From: Azospirillum humicireducens
GTDB lineage: Bacteria > Pseudomonadota > Alphaproteobacteria > Azospirillales > Azospirillaceae
DNA length: 43,464 bases
Assembly (NCBI RefSeq): GCF_001639105.2
Contig: NZ_CP028907.1
Span: forward strand, 131,849-175,312
Reading direction: 5' to 3'
Positions within the stretch are counted from its first letter, which is position 1, and the number at the start of each line of letters is the position of its first letter. Below are positions 32,315 to 41,737 of this stretch, in pieces. The notes under the pieces were generated by a model. That model saw only the letters and a program-made list of their open reading frames with translations, made no database searches and was not told the DNA's origin. The translations under genes and the position numbers were made by a program.

Positions 32315-33849
32315 TGTGCGGTCTCCAGGGATACCGGCATCAGATGGTCGAGCGACCCGTCGCGCACCAGGGCACCGATGGCGGCCAGATCCGGGGCGAA
32401 GTAACGGTCGACCTCGTAGCGCGGCACTTGGGCGCGGATGGTGGCGATGGCCTGCTCCAGCCGCTCGGTGGTCTTCAGCGGGCGGTGGAACTCCAGACCC
32501 TGAATCGCGGCCAAAAGCTCTATGCCGACGATGTCGGCGACGTTGCCGGCGATGTCGCCCAGCCGGCGCGCCGCGAAGGTCGCCATGCTGACATGGTCCT
32601 CCTGGTTGGCGGAGGTCGGCAGGCTGTCGACGCTGGCGGGGTGGGCGAGCGTCTTGTTCTCCGACGCGAGCGCGGCGGCGGTGACATGGGCGATCATGAA
32701 GCCGGAGTTCAGGCCGGGTTCGGCGACCAGGAAGGGCGGCAGGCCGCTGATGGTGGTGTCGATCAGCATGGCGATGCGGCGCTCGGCGAGCGCGCCGATT
32801 TCCGACGCGGCGATGGCGAGCTGGTCGGCGGCCATCGCCACCGGCTCCGCATGGAAGTTGCCGCCGGACAGCACCTCGCCGGTGTCGACCAGAACCAGCG
32901 GGTTGTCGGTGACGCCGTTGGCCTCGATCACCAGGGTGCGCGCCGCCTGCCGCATCTGGTCGAGCACGGCGCCCATCACCTGCGGTTGGCAGCGCAGGCT
33001 GTAGGGATCCTGCACCCGGTGGCAGTCGGGGCCCTGGTGGCTGGCGTTCAGTTCGCTGCCGGCAAGCACCTCGCGGAAGGCGGCGGCGACGGCGATCTGG
33101 CCGGGCTGTCCGCGCAGAGCGCTGATGCGGGCGTCGAAGGGGCGGTGGCTGCCCATGACCGCTTCCACCGACAGGGAACCGGCGACCAGCGCCGCCTTGA
33201 AGGTGCGCTCGATCTCGAACAGGCCGGCGAGCGCCAGACCGGTCGAGACCTGGGTGCCGTTGATCAGCGCCAGACCTTCCTTGGCCTTCAGGTCGAAGAC
33301 CGGCAGGCCGGCGATGCGCAGCCCCTCTTCCGCCGGCAGCGTCTTGCCCTGCACCCGGACATGGCCGATGCCAAGCAGCACGCCGCACAGATGGGCCAGC
33401 GGCGCCAGATCGCCCGATGCACCGACGGAGCCCTTGCCCGGCACCACCGGCAGCACGTCGGCCTCATAGAGCTTCAGCAGCGCATCGACCAGCGCCGGCC
33501 GCACGCCCGAGGCGCCGACGGCGAGGCTGACCGCCTTGATGACAAGGATCAGCCGCACCACGCCGTCGGCCAGCGGGGCGCCGACGCCGGTGGCGTGCGA
33601 CAGGATCAGGTTGCGCTGGAGCTTTTCCAGATCGCTCGCCGCGATGTGGGTGTGCGCCAGCTTGCCGAAGCCGGTGTTGACGCCATAGACCGCCTCGTCG
33701 CCGCCGGCGATCTTGTCGATCAGGGCACGCGAGCGCTCCATCCGCGGATAGGCCGCCGGGTCGAGCGTCAGGGCCGGACGGCCGCGGTAGATGCTGCGCA
33801 GCGTGTCGAGCGACAGCGCGCCCGGAACCAGAGTGATGGTCTCGCTCAT
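32311..33849 (-). CDS. hutH: Histidine ammonia-lyase
   Basis: This 512-residue enzyme deaminates histidine to urocanate. The MIO prosthetic group is formed from Ala144-Ser145-Gly146 in GSVGASGDLAPLAH. Other conserved parts are YGVNTGFGKLAHTHI with the catalytic Tyr, QDPYSLRCQPQVMGA, and ADQLAIAASEIGALAERR. Length and motif positions match Pseudomonas HutH closely. It is the middle gene of hutF-hutH-hutG, with ATGA overlaps on both sides. Confidence 0.97.
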   Translation of the reverse strand: MSETITLVPGALSLDTLRSIYRGRPALTLDPAAYPRMERSRALIDKIAGGDEAVYGVNTGFGKLAHTHIAASDLEKLQRNLILSHATGVGAPLADGVVRLILVIKAVSLAVGASGVRPALVDALLKLYEADVLPVVPGKGSVGASGDLAPLAHLCGVLLGIGHVRVQGKTLPAEEGLRIAGLPVFDLKAKEGLALINGTQVSTGLALAGLFEIERTFKAALVAGSLSVEAVMGSHRPFDARISALRGQPGQIAVAAAFREVLAGSELNASHQGPDCHRVQDPYSLRCQPQVMGAVLDQMRQAARTLVIEANGVTDNPLVLVDTGEVLSGGNFHAEPVAMAADQLAIAASEIGALAERRIAMLIDTTISGLPPFLVAEPGLNSGFMIAHVTAAALASENKTLAHPASVDSLPTSANQEDHVSMATFAARRLGDIAGNVADIVGIELLAAIQGLEFHRPLKTTERLEQAIATIRAQVPRYEVDRYFAPDLAAIGALVRDGSLDHLMPVSLETAQ

Positions 33850-35210
33850 CCCAGAAGTCTCCCAAGTGTCTTTTTGAAGCGGTCGGCGATTTCGTCCTCG
33901 CGCGGGTGGCGGCGGTCGCGGACGACGGCGCGTCCGGCGATCAATACGTCGCGCACGAGGGGGGTGTTTCCGGCGAAAATCCAGCCGTCCAGCAGCGCGT
34001 CGCCCTTGCGTGCCGCCAGCAGCGGGTGGTCGGTGTCGAGCACGACGATGTCGGCGCGGAGACCGGCGGCGATGCGACCAGAGTCGAACCCGGTCGCCTG
34101 GGCCCCGCCAGCCTGGGCGTCCTCCACCAGCCGGCGGGCGGTGGAGCGGCGGGGGCCGCCGGCCAGCACGGTGCGCCGTTCGCTGGTCAGCCGCGCGCCG
34201 TATTCCAGCCAGCGCAGTTCCTCCACCGGGCTGACGGAGATGTGGCTGTCGGAGCCGATGCCCCAGCGCCCGCCCTGGCCCATGTAGGACTCGGCGGCGA
34301 AGAAGCCGTCGCCGAGATTGGCCTCGGTGGTCGGGCACAGGCCGGCAACGGCGCCACTGGCAGCGACGCCCATCACTTCGGTCTCGGTCATGTGGGTGGC
34401 GTGGATCAGGCACCAGCGGTCATCGACCGGTTGGGTCTCCAGCAGATGTTCCACCGGGCGACGGTTGCGGAAGGCGAGGCAGTCCTCGACCTCCTTGCGC
34501 TGCTCGGCGATGTGGATGTGGATCGGGCCTTGCGGGTTGGCGGCGACGATCTCAGTAAGCAAGGCATCGGGAACGGCGCGCAGGGAATGCGGGGCGATGC
34601 CGAGCCGCACGTCGTCGGCCTTGCCATAGGCATCGCGCAGGGCACCGGTCAGCCGCGCGAACCCTGCCCCGTCATGGATGAAGCGGCGCTGCCCGGCGGT
34701 CGGCGGCGTGCCGCCGAAGCCCGACGCGTTGTAGAGCACCGGCAGCAGCGCGATCGGCAGACCGGCAGTCCGCGCGGCGGCGATGGCGCGGTGGCTCATC
34801 TCCGCCGGGTCGGCATAGGCGCCGCCGTCGCGGTCATGGTGCAGGTAATGGAATTCGGCGATGGCGGTGAAGCCGGCCTTCAGCGTTTCGACATAGAGCT
34901 GGGCGGCGACCGCCTCGAAATCCTCCGGGTCCATGCGGTCGAGCGCCCGGTACATCACATCGCGCCAGCTCCAGAAGCTGTCCGACCCCTCGCCGGAGGA
35001 CTCACCCATCCCGGCGATGGCGCGCTGGTGGGCGTGGGAGTGCAAATTGGCGATGCCGGCGACCGCCGCCCCGGCAAAGCGCTCCGCATCGGCCGGGCAG
35101 GCGGCGCCGGGCGTTGCCGAGACGATCCGGCCCCGGCCGTCCACCGTGACCAGCACATCTTCCGCCCAGCCGTCCGGCAGCAGCGCCGAGGCAAAAAACA
35201 GGTTGCTCAT
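33846..35210 (-). CDS. hutF: Formimidoylglutamate deiminase
   Basis: This 454-residue amidohydrolase converts N-formimino-glutamate to N-formylglutamate and ammonia. The metal site begins with ANLHSHAHQRAIAGM (His57, His59). Further ligands and active-site residues are in APHSLRAVP, IHIHIAEQRKEVEDC, IHATHMTE and GSDSHISVSPVEELRWLEYG. The ATG at 35210 has GAGGG upstream within a 12-bp perfect palindrome. It is the first gene of the leftward hut operon and is coupled to hutH. The next substrate handler, HutG, is in the same operon. Confidence 0.96.
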   Translation of the reverse strand: MSNLFFASALLPDGWAEDVLVTVDGRGRIVSATPGAACPADAERFAGAAVAGIANLHSHAHQRAIAGMGESSGEGSDSFWSWRDVMYRALDRMDPEDFEAVAAQLYVETLKAGFTAIAEFHYLHHDRDGGAYADPAEMSHRAIAAARTAGLPIALLPVLYNASGFGGTPPTAGQRRFIHDGAGFARLTGALRDAYGKADDVRLGIAPHSLRAVPDALLTEIVAANPQGPIHIHIAEQRKEVEDCLAFRNRRPVEHLLETQPVDDRWCLIHATHMTETEVMGVAASGAVAGLCPTTEANLGDGFFAAESYMGQGGRWGIGSDSHISVSPVEELRWLEYGARLTSERRTVLAGGPRRSTARRLVEDAQAGGAQATGFDSGRIAAGLRADIVVLDTDHPLLAARKGDALLDGWIFAGNTPLVRDVLIAGRAVVRDRRHPREDEIADRFKKTLGRLLG

Positions 35211-35306
35211 GAGGGCGCCCTCGTTATTATAGACAACACTATACAAGTATAGGCAACCTGATGCCAAGAGGGTTGCTGCACGAACTTGTAGGAAGGAGCC
35301 GAACCG
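35211..35306. promoter_or_regulatory. hutF-hutI divergent promoter/operator region
   Basis: This 96-bp spacer is AT-rich at 35223-35255. CTATACAAGTATAG at 35239-35252 is an inverted repeat (arms CTATAC/GTATAG) next to a related half, TTATAGACAAC. HutC repressors bind TGTATA/TATACA-type sites, so this is the likely operator for both hut arms, with urocanate as inducer by family precedent. A 12-bp palindrome GAGGGCGCCCTC (35211-35222) overlaps the hutF ribosome site. GGAAGGAG serves hutI. Confidence 0.65.
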
Positions 35307-36575
35307 ATGCCGACCAGCGCGCCGTGGGATTCCCTGTGGATCGACCTGTCTGTTGCCACGATGGACGGGGCCACGATGGGTGATGCCGACGGCTACGGCG
35401 CCATCGCCGACGCGGCGGTGGGCATCAAGGACGGCCGCATCGCTTATGTCGGGCCGCGCACCGAGCTGACCGGCGCACCGGAGGATCTGGCGACCGAAGT
35501 GCATTCGGGGCAGGGCGGCTGGATGACCCCCGGCCTCATCGACTGCCACACCCATCTCGTTTATGGCGGCAACCGCGCCCGCGAGTTCGAGATGCGGCTG
35601 AACGGCGCCAGCTATGAGGAGATCGCGCGGGCCGGCGGCGGCATCCTGTCGACCGTCACCGCCACCCGTGCCGCCAGCGAGGACCAGCTTCTGGCCGCCA
35701 CGCTGCCCCGGCTGGACAGCCTGCTGGCCGAGGGCGTGACGACGGTGGAGGTGAAGTCCGGCTACGGCCTCGACAGCGAGACCGAGACGCGGATGCTGTG
35801 CGTCGCCCGCCGGTTGGCCCAGGTCCGCCCGGTGGAGGTGCGCACCACCTACCTCGGCGCCCACGCCCTGCCGCCGGAGTTCAAGGGCGACCCGGACGGC
35901 TACATCGACCGCATCTGTGCCGAGACGCTGCCGGCCATCGCCGAAGCCGGGCTGGCCGATGCGGTGGACGCCTTCTGCGAGGGGATCGGCTTCTCAGTCG
36001 CCCAGACCCGCCGGGTGTTCGAGGTGGCGAAGCGGCTCGGCCTGCCGGTGAAGCTGCATGCGGAGCAGCTGAGCAATCTCGGCGGCGCCCGGCTGGTGGC
36101 GGAGTTCGGCGGCCTGTCGGCCGACCATATCGAGCATCTGGACGAGGAGGGTGTCGTCGCCATGGCCAAGGCCGGCACGGTGGCGGTGCTGCTGCCCGGC
36201 GCCTTCTATGCCCTGCGCGAGACCAAGCTGCCCCCCATCGAGCTGCTGCGCCGCCATGGCGTGCCGATGGCGCTGTCCACCGACAACAACCCCGGCACCT
36301 CGCCGGTGACATCGCTGCTGCTGATGCTGTCGATGGGCTGCACCTTCTTCCGCCTGACGCCGGCGGAGGCGCTGGCCGGCATCACCCGCCATGCGGCGAA
36401 GGCGCTGGGGCTGGACGACCGTGGGGTGATCGCGCCGGGCAAACGCGCCGATCTGGCGGTCTGGCGCATCGAGCATCCGGCGGAACTGGCCTACGCCATC
36501 GGCCTCAACCCCTGCATGGCGGTGGTGAACGGCGGGGTGGTCCGCAAGCCGCGCGTCGAAGCGGGGGCCGCATGA
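35307..36575 (+). CDS. hutI: Imidazolonepropionase
   Basis: This 422-residue zinc or iron amidohydrolase opens the imidazolone ring to give formiminoglutamate. Metal ligands are in DCHTHLVYGGNRAREFE (His81, His83), KLHAEQLSNLGGARL and SADHIEHLDEEG. STDNNPGTSPVTSLL holds the catalytic Asp. A good ribosome site (GGAAGGAG) precedes the ATG. It begins the rightward hut arm and its stop overlaps the hutC start (ATGA). Confidence 0.96.
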   Translation: MPTSAPWDSLWIDLSVATMDGATMGDADGYGAIADAAVGIKDGRIAYVGPRTELTGAPEDLATEVHSGQGGWMTPGLIDCHTHLVYGGNRAREFEMRLNGASYEEIARAGGGILSTVTATRAASEDQLLAATLPRLDSLLAEGVTTVEVKSGYGLDSETETRMLCVARRLAQVRPVEVRTTYLGAHALPPEFKGDPDGYIDRICAETLPAIAEAGLADAVDAFCEGIGFSVAQTRRVFEVAKRLGLPVKLHAEQLSNLGGARLVAEFGGLSADHIEHLDEEGVVAMAKAGTVAVLLPGAFYALRETKLPPIELLRRHGVPMALSTDNNPGTSPVTSLLLMLSMGCTFFRLTPAEALAGITRHAAKALGLDDRGVIAPGKRADLAVWRIEHPAELAYAIGLNPCMAVVNGGVVRKPRVEAGAA

Positions 36576-37300
36576 GCGACACCATCTCCACCGCCCAGCC
36601 GCGTTACGCCCAGATCAAGGAGGCCATCCGCCGCCGGATCAGCTCCGGCGACTGGCCGGAAGGCTTCCAGATCCCGTCGGAGCACAAGCTGCTGGAGGAA
36701 TTCTCGGTCAGCCGCATGACCGTCCACCGCGCCTTGCGCGACCTGACCGACGAGGGGCTGCTGACCCGCGTGCAGGGGCTGGGCACCTTCGTCGCCGAAC
36801 GGCCGCCCAGCACCGACGTGGTGGAACTGCGCAGCATCGCCGACGAGATCGCCGAGCGCGGCAACGTCCATTCCTGCCGGGTGGAGCAATTGCTCGCGGT
36901 TGCCGCCGATGCCGGGCTGGCCCGCCGCTTCAACCTGCCGGTCGGGGCGAAGTTGTTCCATTCCATCGTCGTCCACAGCGAAAGCGACGTGCCAGTACAG
37001 CTTGAGGAACGCTGGGTCAATCCGTCGGTCGCGCCCGACTATCTGGATCAGGACTTCACCCGCCAGACGCCGGGCGAGTATCTGATCCGGTTGGAGGCCT
37101 CGCCGCAGGTCGAGCATGTCATCGAAGCGGTGTCGCCGACGCCGGAAATCGCGCGGCTGCTGGACATCCCCGTCACCGAGCCCTGCCTGCGCGTGACCCG
37201 CCGCACCTGGGTCCAGGGGCGGGTGGTGACGGTCGCGATGCTGGTGCATCCCGGCAGCCGCTACCGGTTGGGCGCGCGGTTCCAGTTGCCGCCCCATTAG
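36572..37300 (+). CDS. hutC: Histidine utilisation repressor HutC (GntR family)
   Basis: This is a 242-residue GntR-type regulator. Residues about 10-78 form the winged helix (RYAQIKEAIRRRISSGDWP, then PSEHKLLEEFSVSRMTVHRALRDLTDEGLL and GLGTFVAE). Residues about 90-240 form the UTRA effector domain (VPVQLEERWVNPSVAPDYL, ending HPGSRYRLGARF). HutC represses hut genes until urocanate binds. Coupling to hutI implies autoregulation through the divergent operator at 35239-35252. Confidence 0.95.
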   Translation: MSDTISTAQPRYAQIKEAIRRRISSGDWPEGFQIPSEHKLLEEFSVSRMTVHRALRDLTDEGLLTRVQGLGTFVAERPPSTDVVELRSIADEIAERGNVHSCRVEQLLAVAADAGLARRFNLPVGAKLFHSIVVHSESDVPVQLEERWVNPSVAPDYLDQDFTRQTPGEYLIRLEASPQVEHVIEAVSPTPEIARLLDIPVTEPCLRVTRRTWVQGRVVTVAMLVHPGSRYRLGARFQLPPH

Positions 37301-37351
37301 CGAAAACCGATCCCCGAAACGCACATCCCTCCCACCAGGAGTCATCACCAG

Positions 37352-39034
37352 ATGTCATCCCGCCTCGACAACCAGCGCGTCATCCGTGCCCCGCACGGCC
37401 CCGAACTGAGCTGCAAGAGCTGGCTCGCCGAGGCGCCGTTGCGCATGCTGATGAACAACCTCGACCCCGATGTCGCCGAACGGCCGCAGGAGCTGGTCGT
37501 CTATGGCGGCATCGGCCGCGCCGCCCGCGACTGGGAGAGCTTCGACCGCATCGTCTCGGCGCTGAAGACGCTGAACGACGACGAGACCCTGCTGGTCCAG
37601 TCGGGCAAGCCGGTCGGCGTCTTCCGCACCCATGCCGACGCGCCGCGCGTGCTGATCGCCAATTCCAACCTCGTGCCGCGCTGGGCGACCTGGGAGCATT
37701 TCAACGAGCTGGACCGCAAGGGTCTGGCGATGTACGGCCAGATGACCGCCGGCAGCTGGATCTACATCGGTAGCCAGGGCATCGTGCAGGGCACCTACGA
37801 GACCTTCGTCGAGGCCGGGCGCCAGCACTACAACGGCGACCTGAAGGGCAAGTGGATCCTGACCGGCGGCCTCGGCGGCATGGGCGGGGCGCAGCCGCTG
37901 GCCGCCACCATGGCCGGCGCCTGCATGCTGGCGGTGGAATGCCGTCCCAGCAGCATCGAGATGCGCATCCGCACCGGCTATCTCGACCGTCACACCGCCG
38001 ATCTGGACGAGGCGCTGGCCTGGATCGACGAGGCCTGCGCCAAGGGCGAGGCGATCTCGGTCGGCCTGCTCGGCAACGCCGCCGACGTGTTCCCGGAACT
38101 GGCGCGCCGCGCCGAGACCGACATCAAGGCCCGGCCGCACATCGTCACCGACCAGACCTCCGCCCACGATCCGGTGAACGGCTATCTGCCGCAGGGCTGG
38201 ACGCTGGAGGAGTGGGAGAGCGCCCGCGAAAGCCAGCCGGCCGCGGTGGCCGCAGCATCGCGCAAGTCGATGCGGGTGCAGGTGGAAGCCATGCTGGCCT
38301 TCCACGGCATGGGCATTCCGACCGTCGATTACGGCAACAACATCCGCCAGATGGCGAAGGAGGAGGGGCTGGAGAACGCCTTCGACTTCCCCGGCTTCGT
38401 CCCCGCCTACATCCGCCCGCTGTTCTGCCGCGGCATCGGCCCGTTCCGTTGGGCCGCCCTGTCCGGTGATCCGGAGGACATCCGCAAGACCGACGCCAAG
38501 GTGAAGGAGCTGATCCCCGACGATCCGCACCTGCACAACTGGCTCGACATGGCGGCCAAGCGCATCCAGTTCCAGGGACTGCCGGCGCGCATCTGCTGGG
38601 TGGGCTTGGGGCAGCGCCACCGGCTGGGCCTCGCCTTCAACGAGATGGTGAAGTCGGGCGAGCTGAAGGCCCCCATCGTCATCGGCCGCGACCACCTCGA
38701 CAGCGGCTCGGTCGCCAGCCCGAACCGCGAGACCGAAGCGATGAAGGACGGTACCGACGCCGTGTCGGACTGGCCGCTGCTGAACGCGCTGCTGAACACC
38801 GCCAGCGGGGCGACCTGGGTCAGCCTGCACCATGGCGGCGGTGTCGGCATGGGCTTCTCCCAGCATTCGGGCATGGTCATCGTCTGCGACGGCAGCGACG
38901 CGGCGGCCAAGCGGGTCGAGCGCGTGCTGTGGAACGACCCGGCCACCGGCGTGATGCGCCATGCCGACGCCGGCTATGACATCGCCATTGCTTGCGCCAA
39001 GGAGCAGGGGCTGAACCTGCCGTTCTTGAAGTAA
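37352..39034 (+). CDS. hutU: Urocanate hydratase
   Basis: This 560-residue NAD-dependent enzyme turns urocanate into imidazolonepropionate. Family landmarks include KSWLAEAPLRMLMNNLDP, SGKPVGVFRTH, TGGLGGMGGAQPLAATMAG (NAD binding), FVPAYIRPLFCRGIGPFRW with the conserved Cys, and NTASGATWVSLHHGGGVGMG. Length is typical (about 555-560). A ribosome site (CCAGGAG) precedes the ATG at 37352. The gene follows hutC by 51 bp and probably belongs to the same transcript. Confidence 0.97.
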   Translation: MSSRLDNQRVIRAPHGPELSCKSWLAEAPLRMLMNNLDPDVAERPQELVVYGGIGRAARDWESFDRIVSALKTLNDDETLLVQSGKPVGVFRTHADAPRVLIANSNLVPRWATWEHFNELDRKGLAMYGQMTAGSWIYIGSQGIVQGTYETFVEAGRQHYNGDLKGKWILTGGLGGMGGAQPLAATMAGACMLAVECRPSSIEMRIRTGYLDRHTADLDEALAWIDEACAKGEAISVGLLGNAADVFPELARRAETDIKARPHIVTDQTSAHDPVNGYLPQGWTLEEWESARESQPAAVAAASRKSMRVQVEAMLAFHGMGIPTVDYGNNIRQMAKEEGLENAFDFPGFVPAYIRPLFCRGIGPFRWAALSGDPEDIRKTDAKVKELIPDDPHLHNWLDMAAKRIQFQGLPARICWVGLGQRHRLGLAFNEMVKSGELKAPIVIGRDHLDSGSVASPNRETEAMKDGTDAVSDWPLLNALLNTASGATWVSLHHGGGVGMGFSQHSGMVIVCDGSDAAAKRVERVLWNDPATGVMRHADAGYDIAIACAKEQGLNLPFLK

Positions 39035-39049
39035 GGGGGGCGTGATTCC

Positions 39050-39073
39050 CTCTCTCCCCCCACGGGGAGAGGG
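39050..39073. terminator. Hairpin between hutU and the convergent GyrI-like gene
   Basis: CTCTCCCC/GGGGAGAG (39052-39059, 39064-39071) with loop CCAC, extendable by two more pairs including one wobble. No T-run is present. It lies 15 bp after hutU and may end transcripts from both sides weakly. Confidence 0.5.
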
Positions 39074-39082
39074 GATCCACCG

Positions 39083-39526
39083 TCAGCCCAGCGCCGGCAA
39101 CTGCGGTGCCAGCGCCAGATGCAGTTCGTGGCGGCCGGCGGGCAGGCCCGGACGGTGGCCGAAGTCGAGCGCGATGCCGCTCAGCTTCAGGCCGCTGTCC
39201 GCCGCATGGGCATGCAGTTGGGCAAAGCCGTCCGGGATGGCGGAGACCGGGCCGTCCTGGATGAGGCGCAGATAGCGGCCGGCATCGAGATCGACGCGGA
39301 CCATGCCCGGCGGAATCTCCGTGGCCTTGGCTGCCAGGAATCCGACCAGTTCGCGCTGCAGCCCGTTCTCCTCCGGCAGCGACACCGCCGCGAAGGAGGT
39401 CGCCCCGCTGTCGGCGGCGAACAGGCGCTCCCATGCCGCCGATACCGCCGCCGGCAGATCCTCCCGGCTCGCCTCGACCATGAAGCCGATGGCGGTCAGT
39501 TCGGGATAGTTCACCGTTTCGATCAT
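39083..39526 (-). CDS. GyrI-like effector-binding domain protein
   Basis: This is a free-standing 147-residue domain resembling the GyrI-like/AraC effector-binding fold. FAAVSLPEENGLQRELVGFLA is near the middle. DLDAGRYLRLIQDGPVSAIPDGFAQLHAHAADSGLKLSG follows, with the usual G-x-Y/x-G-P pattern. No DNA-binding domain is present. Such proteins bind small hydrophobic or aromatic molecules. It starts 17 nt after pabC with GAGGGAC upstream, so it is the last gene of the SDR-pabB-pabC operon. Its role in p-aminobenzoate metabolism is unknown. Confidence 0.7.
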   Translation of the reverse strand: MIETVNYPELTAIGFMVEASREDLPAAVSAAWERLFAADSGATSFAAVSLPEENGLQRELVGFLAAKATEIPPGMVRVDLDAGRYLRLIQDGPVSAIPDGFAQLHAHAADSGLKLSGIALDFGHRPGLPAGRHELHLALAPQLPALG

Positions 39527-39543
39527 GACTGTCCCTCGATTGC

Positions 39544-40350
39544 TTAAAGGTCCGGGTCGGCCAGCAGCCGGGCCAGGACCGGGCCGGCGGTGCCGTTTCC
39601 GACCGGATTGCCGTCCACCGACAGCAGCGGGCGCAGGCCCAGGCTGTTGGTCAGGATCGCCTCGTCGGCGCGGGCGAAATCGTCGGGGGTGAGCGGCGCT
39701 TCCTCCGCGCCATGGCGCTCCAGGATCAGGGCGCGGCGGATGCCGGGCAGTGCGCCGTCGGCGGTGGGCGGCGTCAGCAGCCGGCCGCCGACCGACAGGA
39801 ACAGGCTGGCGATGCTGGATTCGGCCAACCGTCCGGCGCAATTCAGCAGCAGCGCTTCGTCGGCGCCGCGCTCCGCCGCCTCCTGCCGGGCCAGGATGGA
39901 ATCCAGGTAATTCAGCGACTTCAGCCGCGACAGCGGCGAATGCTCGTTGCGGCGGGTGCTGCGGGCGATCACGGCGGCGACCGGTGCGGTCATGTGGGCG
40001 GCGGGAGCGACCGTCATCATCGCCGTCGGGCGGGCATCGGCCGGCGGCAGAACCCCGCGGGCGCCGGTGCCGCGCGACAGGGTCAGGCGCAGCACGCCAT
40101 CCTTGAGGCCGGTCGCCGCGACCAGCGCCGCCATCGCCTCCGACAGCGCCGCGATGTCGTAGGGCAGCGGCAGGCGCAGCAGGTCGGCGCCGGCGGTGAG
40201 CCGGGCGAGATGGCGGGGCAGGTGGCGCGGTGCGCCGTCCTTGATGCGGATCGTCTCGAACAGGCCGTCGCCCAGGGTGAATCCGCGATCTGCCGGGTCG
40301 ATCCGCGCCTCTGTGGCCGGCAGCATTCGGCCGTTCAGCCAGATGGTCAT
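39544..40350 (-). CDS. pabC: Aminodeoxychorismate lyase (class IV aminotransferase)
   Basis: This 268-residue fold-type IV PLP enzyme has DRGFTLGDGLFETIRIKDG near the N-terminus, the PLP-lysine Lys144 in SRLKSLNYLDSILARQEA and EALLLNCAGRLAESSIASLF around residue 170. With PabB adjacent and coupled (ATGA overlap), the best call is 4-amino-4-deoxychorismate lyase, which releases pyruvate to give p-aminobenzoate for folate. The fold is shared with D-amino-acid and branched-chain aminotransferases, so the name rests on context as well as motifs. Confidence 0.88.
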   Translation of the reverse strand: MTIWLNGRMLPATEARIDPADRGFTLGDGLFETIRIKDGAPRHLPRHLARLTAGADLLRLPLPYDIAALSEAMAALVAATGLKDGVLRLTLSRGTGARGVLPPADARPTAMMTVAPAAHMTAPVAAVIARSTRRNEHSPLSRLKSLNYLDSILARQEAAERGADEALLLNCAGRLAESSIASLFLSVGGRLLTPPTADGALPGIRRALILERHGAEEAPLTPDDFARADEAILTNSLGLRPLLSVDGNPVGNGTAGPVLARLLADPDL

Positions 40351-41714
40351 TGCAGTCCCTCCACCACTGGATCGCCGGCGGCGCGCAGCTGGGCGCGGGC
40401 CTTGACCAGCATCTCCTCATGTTCCGCCGCCGGGTCGGAATCGGCGACGATGCCGCCGCCGGCCTGGGCGATGACGTGGTTCTGCGTCACCGACAGGGTG
40501 CGGATGACGATGTTGCTGTCCATGGCGCCGTCGAAGCCGATCCAGGCGACCGACCCGCAATAGGCGCCGCGGCGGGCGACCTCCAGCTCGTCGATGATCT
40601 GCATGGCGCGGATCTTCGGCGCGCCGGTGATCGAACCGCCGGGGCAGGCGGCGCGCAGCAGATCGACCGGCCCCAGCCCCGGCACCAGCCGGGAAGTGAC
40701 GACCGACACCAGATGATGGACGCTGGCGAAGCTCTCCAGCCCGAACAGCACCGGCACCTTGACGCTGCCGACCTCCGACACGCGCGCCAGATCGTTGCGC
40801 AGCAGGTCGGTGATCATCAGGTTTTCCGCCCGGTCCTTGATGCTGGCCGACAGTTCCGCCGCCGCCGCCGCGTCGGCCTCGGGATCGGCATGGCGCGGGC
40901 GGGTGCCCTTGATCGGTCTCGTCTCGGTGGTCCGGTCGGCGCGGAGCCGGATGAAGCGTTCGGGCGAGGCGCCGGCCAGCCGCAGCCGGTGACCGCAATT
41001 GAGAAAAGCGGCGAAGGGCGCCGGGCTGAGACGGCGCAGACGCTCGTACAGCGCATAGGCGTCGATGGACCGGTCCACATCGGCCAGGAAGCGCTGGGTG
41101 AAGTTCGCCTGATAGATGTCGCCGGCCCGGATATACTCCAGCACACGGCCGACCCGGTCGAGATAGTCGGGACGCGACAGTTCCGACCGCCAGCGCAGCG
41201 GAGCCGGTCCGGCCGATTGTTCCGGTGGCGGTACGGACAGCCGCGCGGCCATGCGGCGGGCGCGGTCCTCCGCCTCCGGCCGGGCGGCGACGACCCAGGC
41301 GCTCCGGGTTTCCCGGTCGAAAGCGGCGACGACATCGTAGAGGCCGAAGGCCATGTCGGGCTGTCCGCCCGGATTGCCATGGCGGGAGCGCAGCCCTTCC
41401 AAAGCCATTCCGGCTTCGTAACCGACAAAGCCCACCGCCCCTCCGGTGAAGGGAACCGGGCCGGCGGAGGGCAGGGGACATGCTGTCAGCGCCCGTTCCA
41501 GCGCGTCGAAGGGACTGCCGGGCACCGGCGCCCCATCGACCAGCGTCAGTCCGTCAATCGCTTCGACCGTTTGGAACGGTTCTGCAACGATATAGGAATG
41601 GCGTCCATTCTGTGGATGGGGCGCCGCGCTGTCGAGCAGCATGGCCCAGGGTTCGGCGCTCCAGGGGCGGAACAGGGCGGCGGGGTCGCCGCAGGAGATC
41701 GGTATGGTCAGCAT
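40347..41714 (-). CDS. pabB: Aminodeoxychorismate synthase component I
   Basis: This 455-residue chorismate-binding enzyme has RAGDIYQANFTQRF, the motif RPIKGTRPRHAD and PGGSITGAPKIRAMQIIDELE near the end. The Lys in PIKGT marks PabB, where anthranilate synthases have PIAGT. It makes aminodeoxychorismate from chorismate; the glutaminase PabA is not in this window. The ATG at 41714 is 23 bp after the SDR stop. A longer open frame upstream is read-through of the SDR gene. Confidence 0.93.
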   Translation of the reverse strand: MLTIPISCGDPAALFRPWSAEPWAMLLDSAAPHPQNGRHSYIVAEPFQTVEAIDGLTLVDGAPVPGSPFDALERALTACPLPSAGPVPFTGGAVGFVGYEAGMALEGLRSRHGNPGGQPDMAFGLYDVVAAFDRETRSAWVVAARPEAEDRARRMAARLSVPPPEQSAGPAPLRWRSELSRPDYLDRVGRVLEYIRAGDIYQANFTQRFLADVDRSIDAYALYERLRRLSPAPFAAFLNCGHRLRLAGASPERFIRLRADRTTETRPIKGTRPRHADPEADAAAAAELSASIKDRAENLMITDLLRNDLARVSEVGSVKVPVLFGLESFASVHHLVSVVTSRLVPGLGPVDLLRAACPGGSITGAPKIRAMQIIDELEVARRGAYCGSVAWIGFDGAMDSNIVIRTLSVTQNHVIAQAGGGIVADSDPAAEHEEMLVKARAQLRAAGDPVVEGLQ

Positions 41715-41737
41715 CGCGGTGTCAATCGGCCGGCGGC

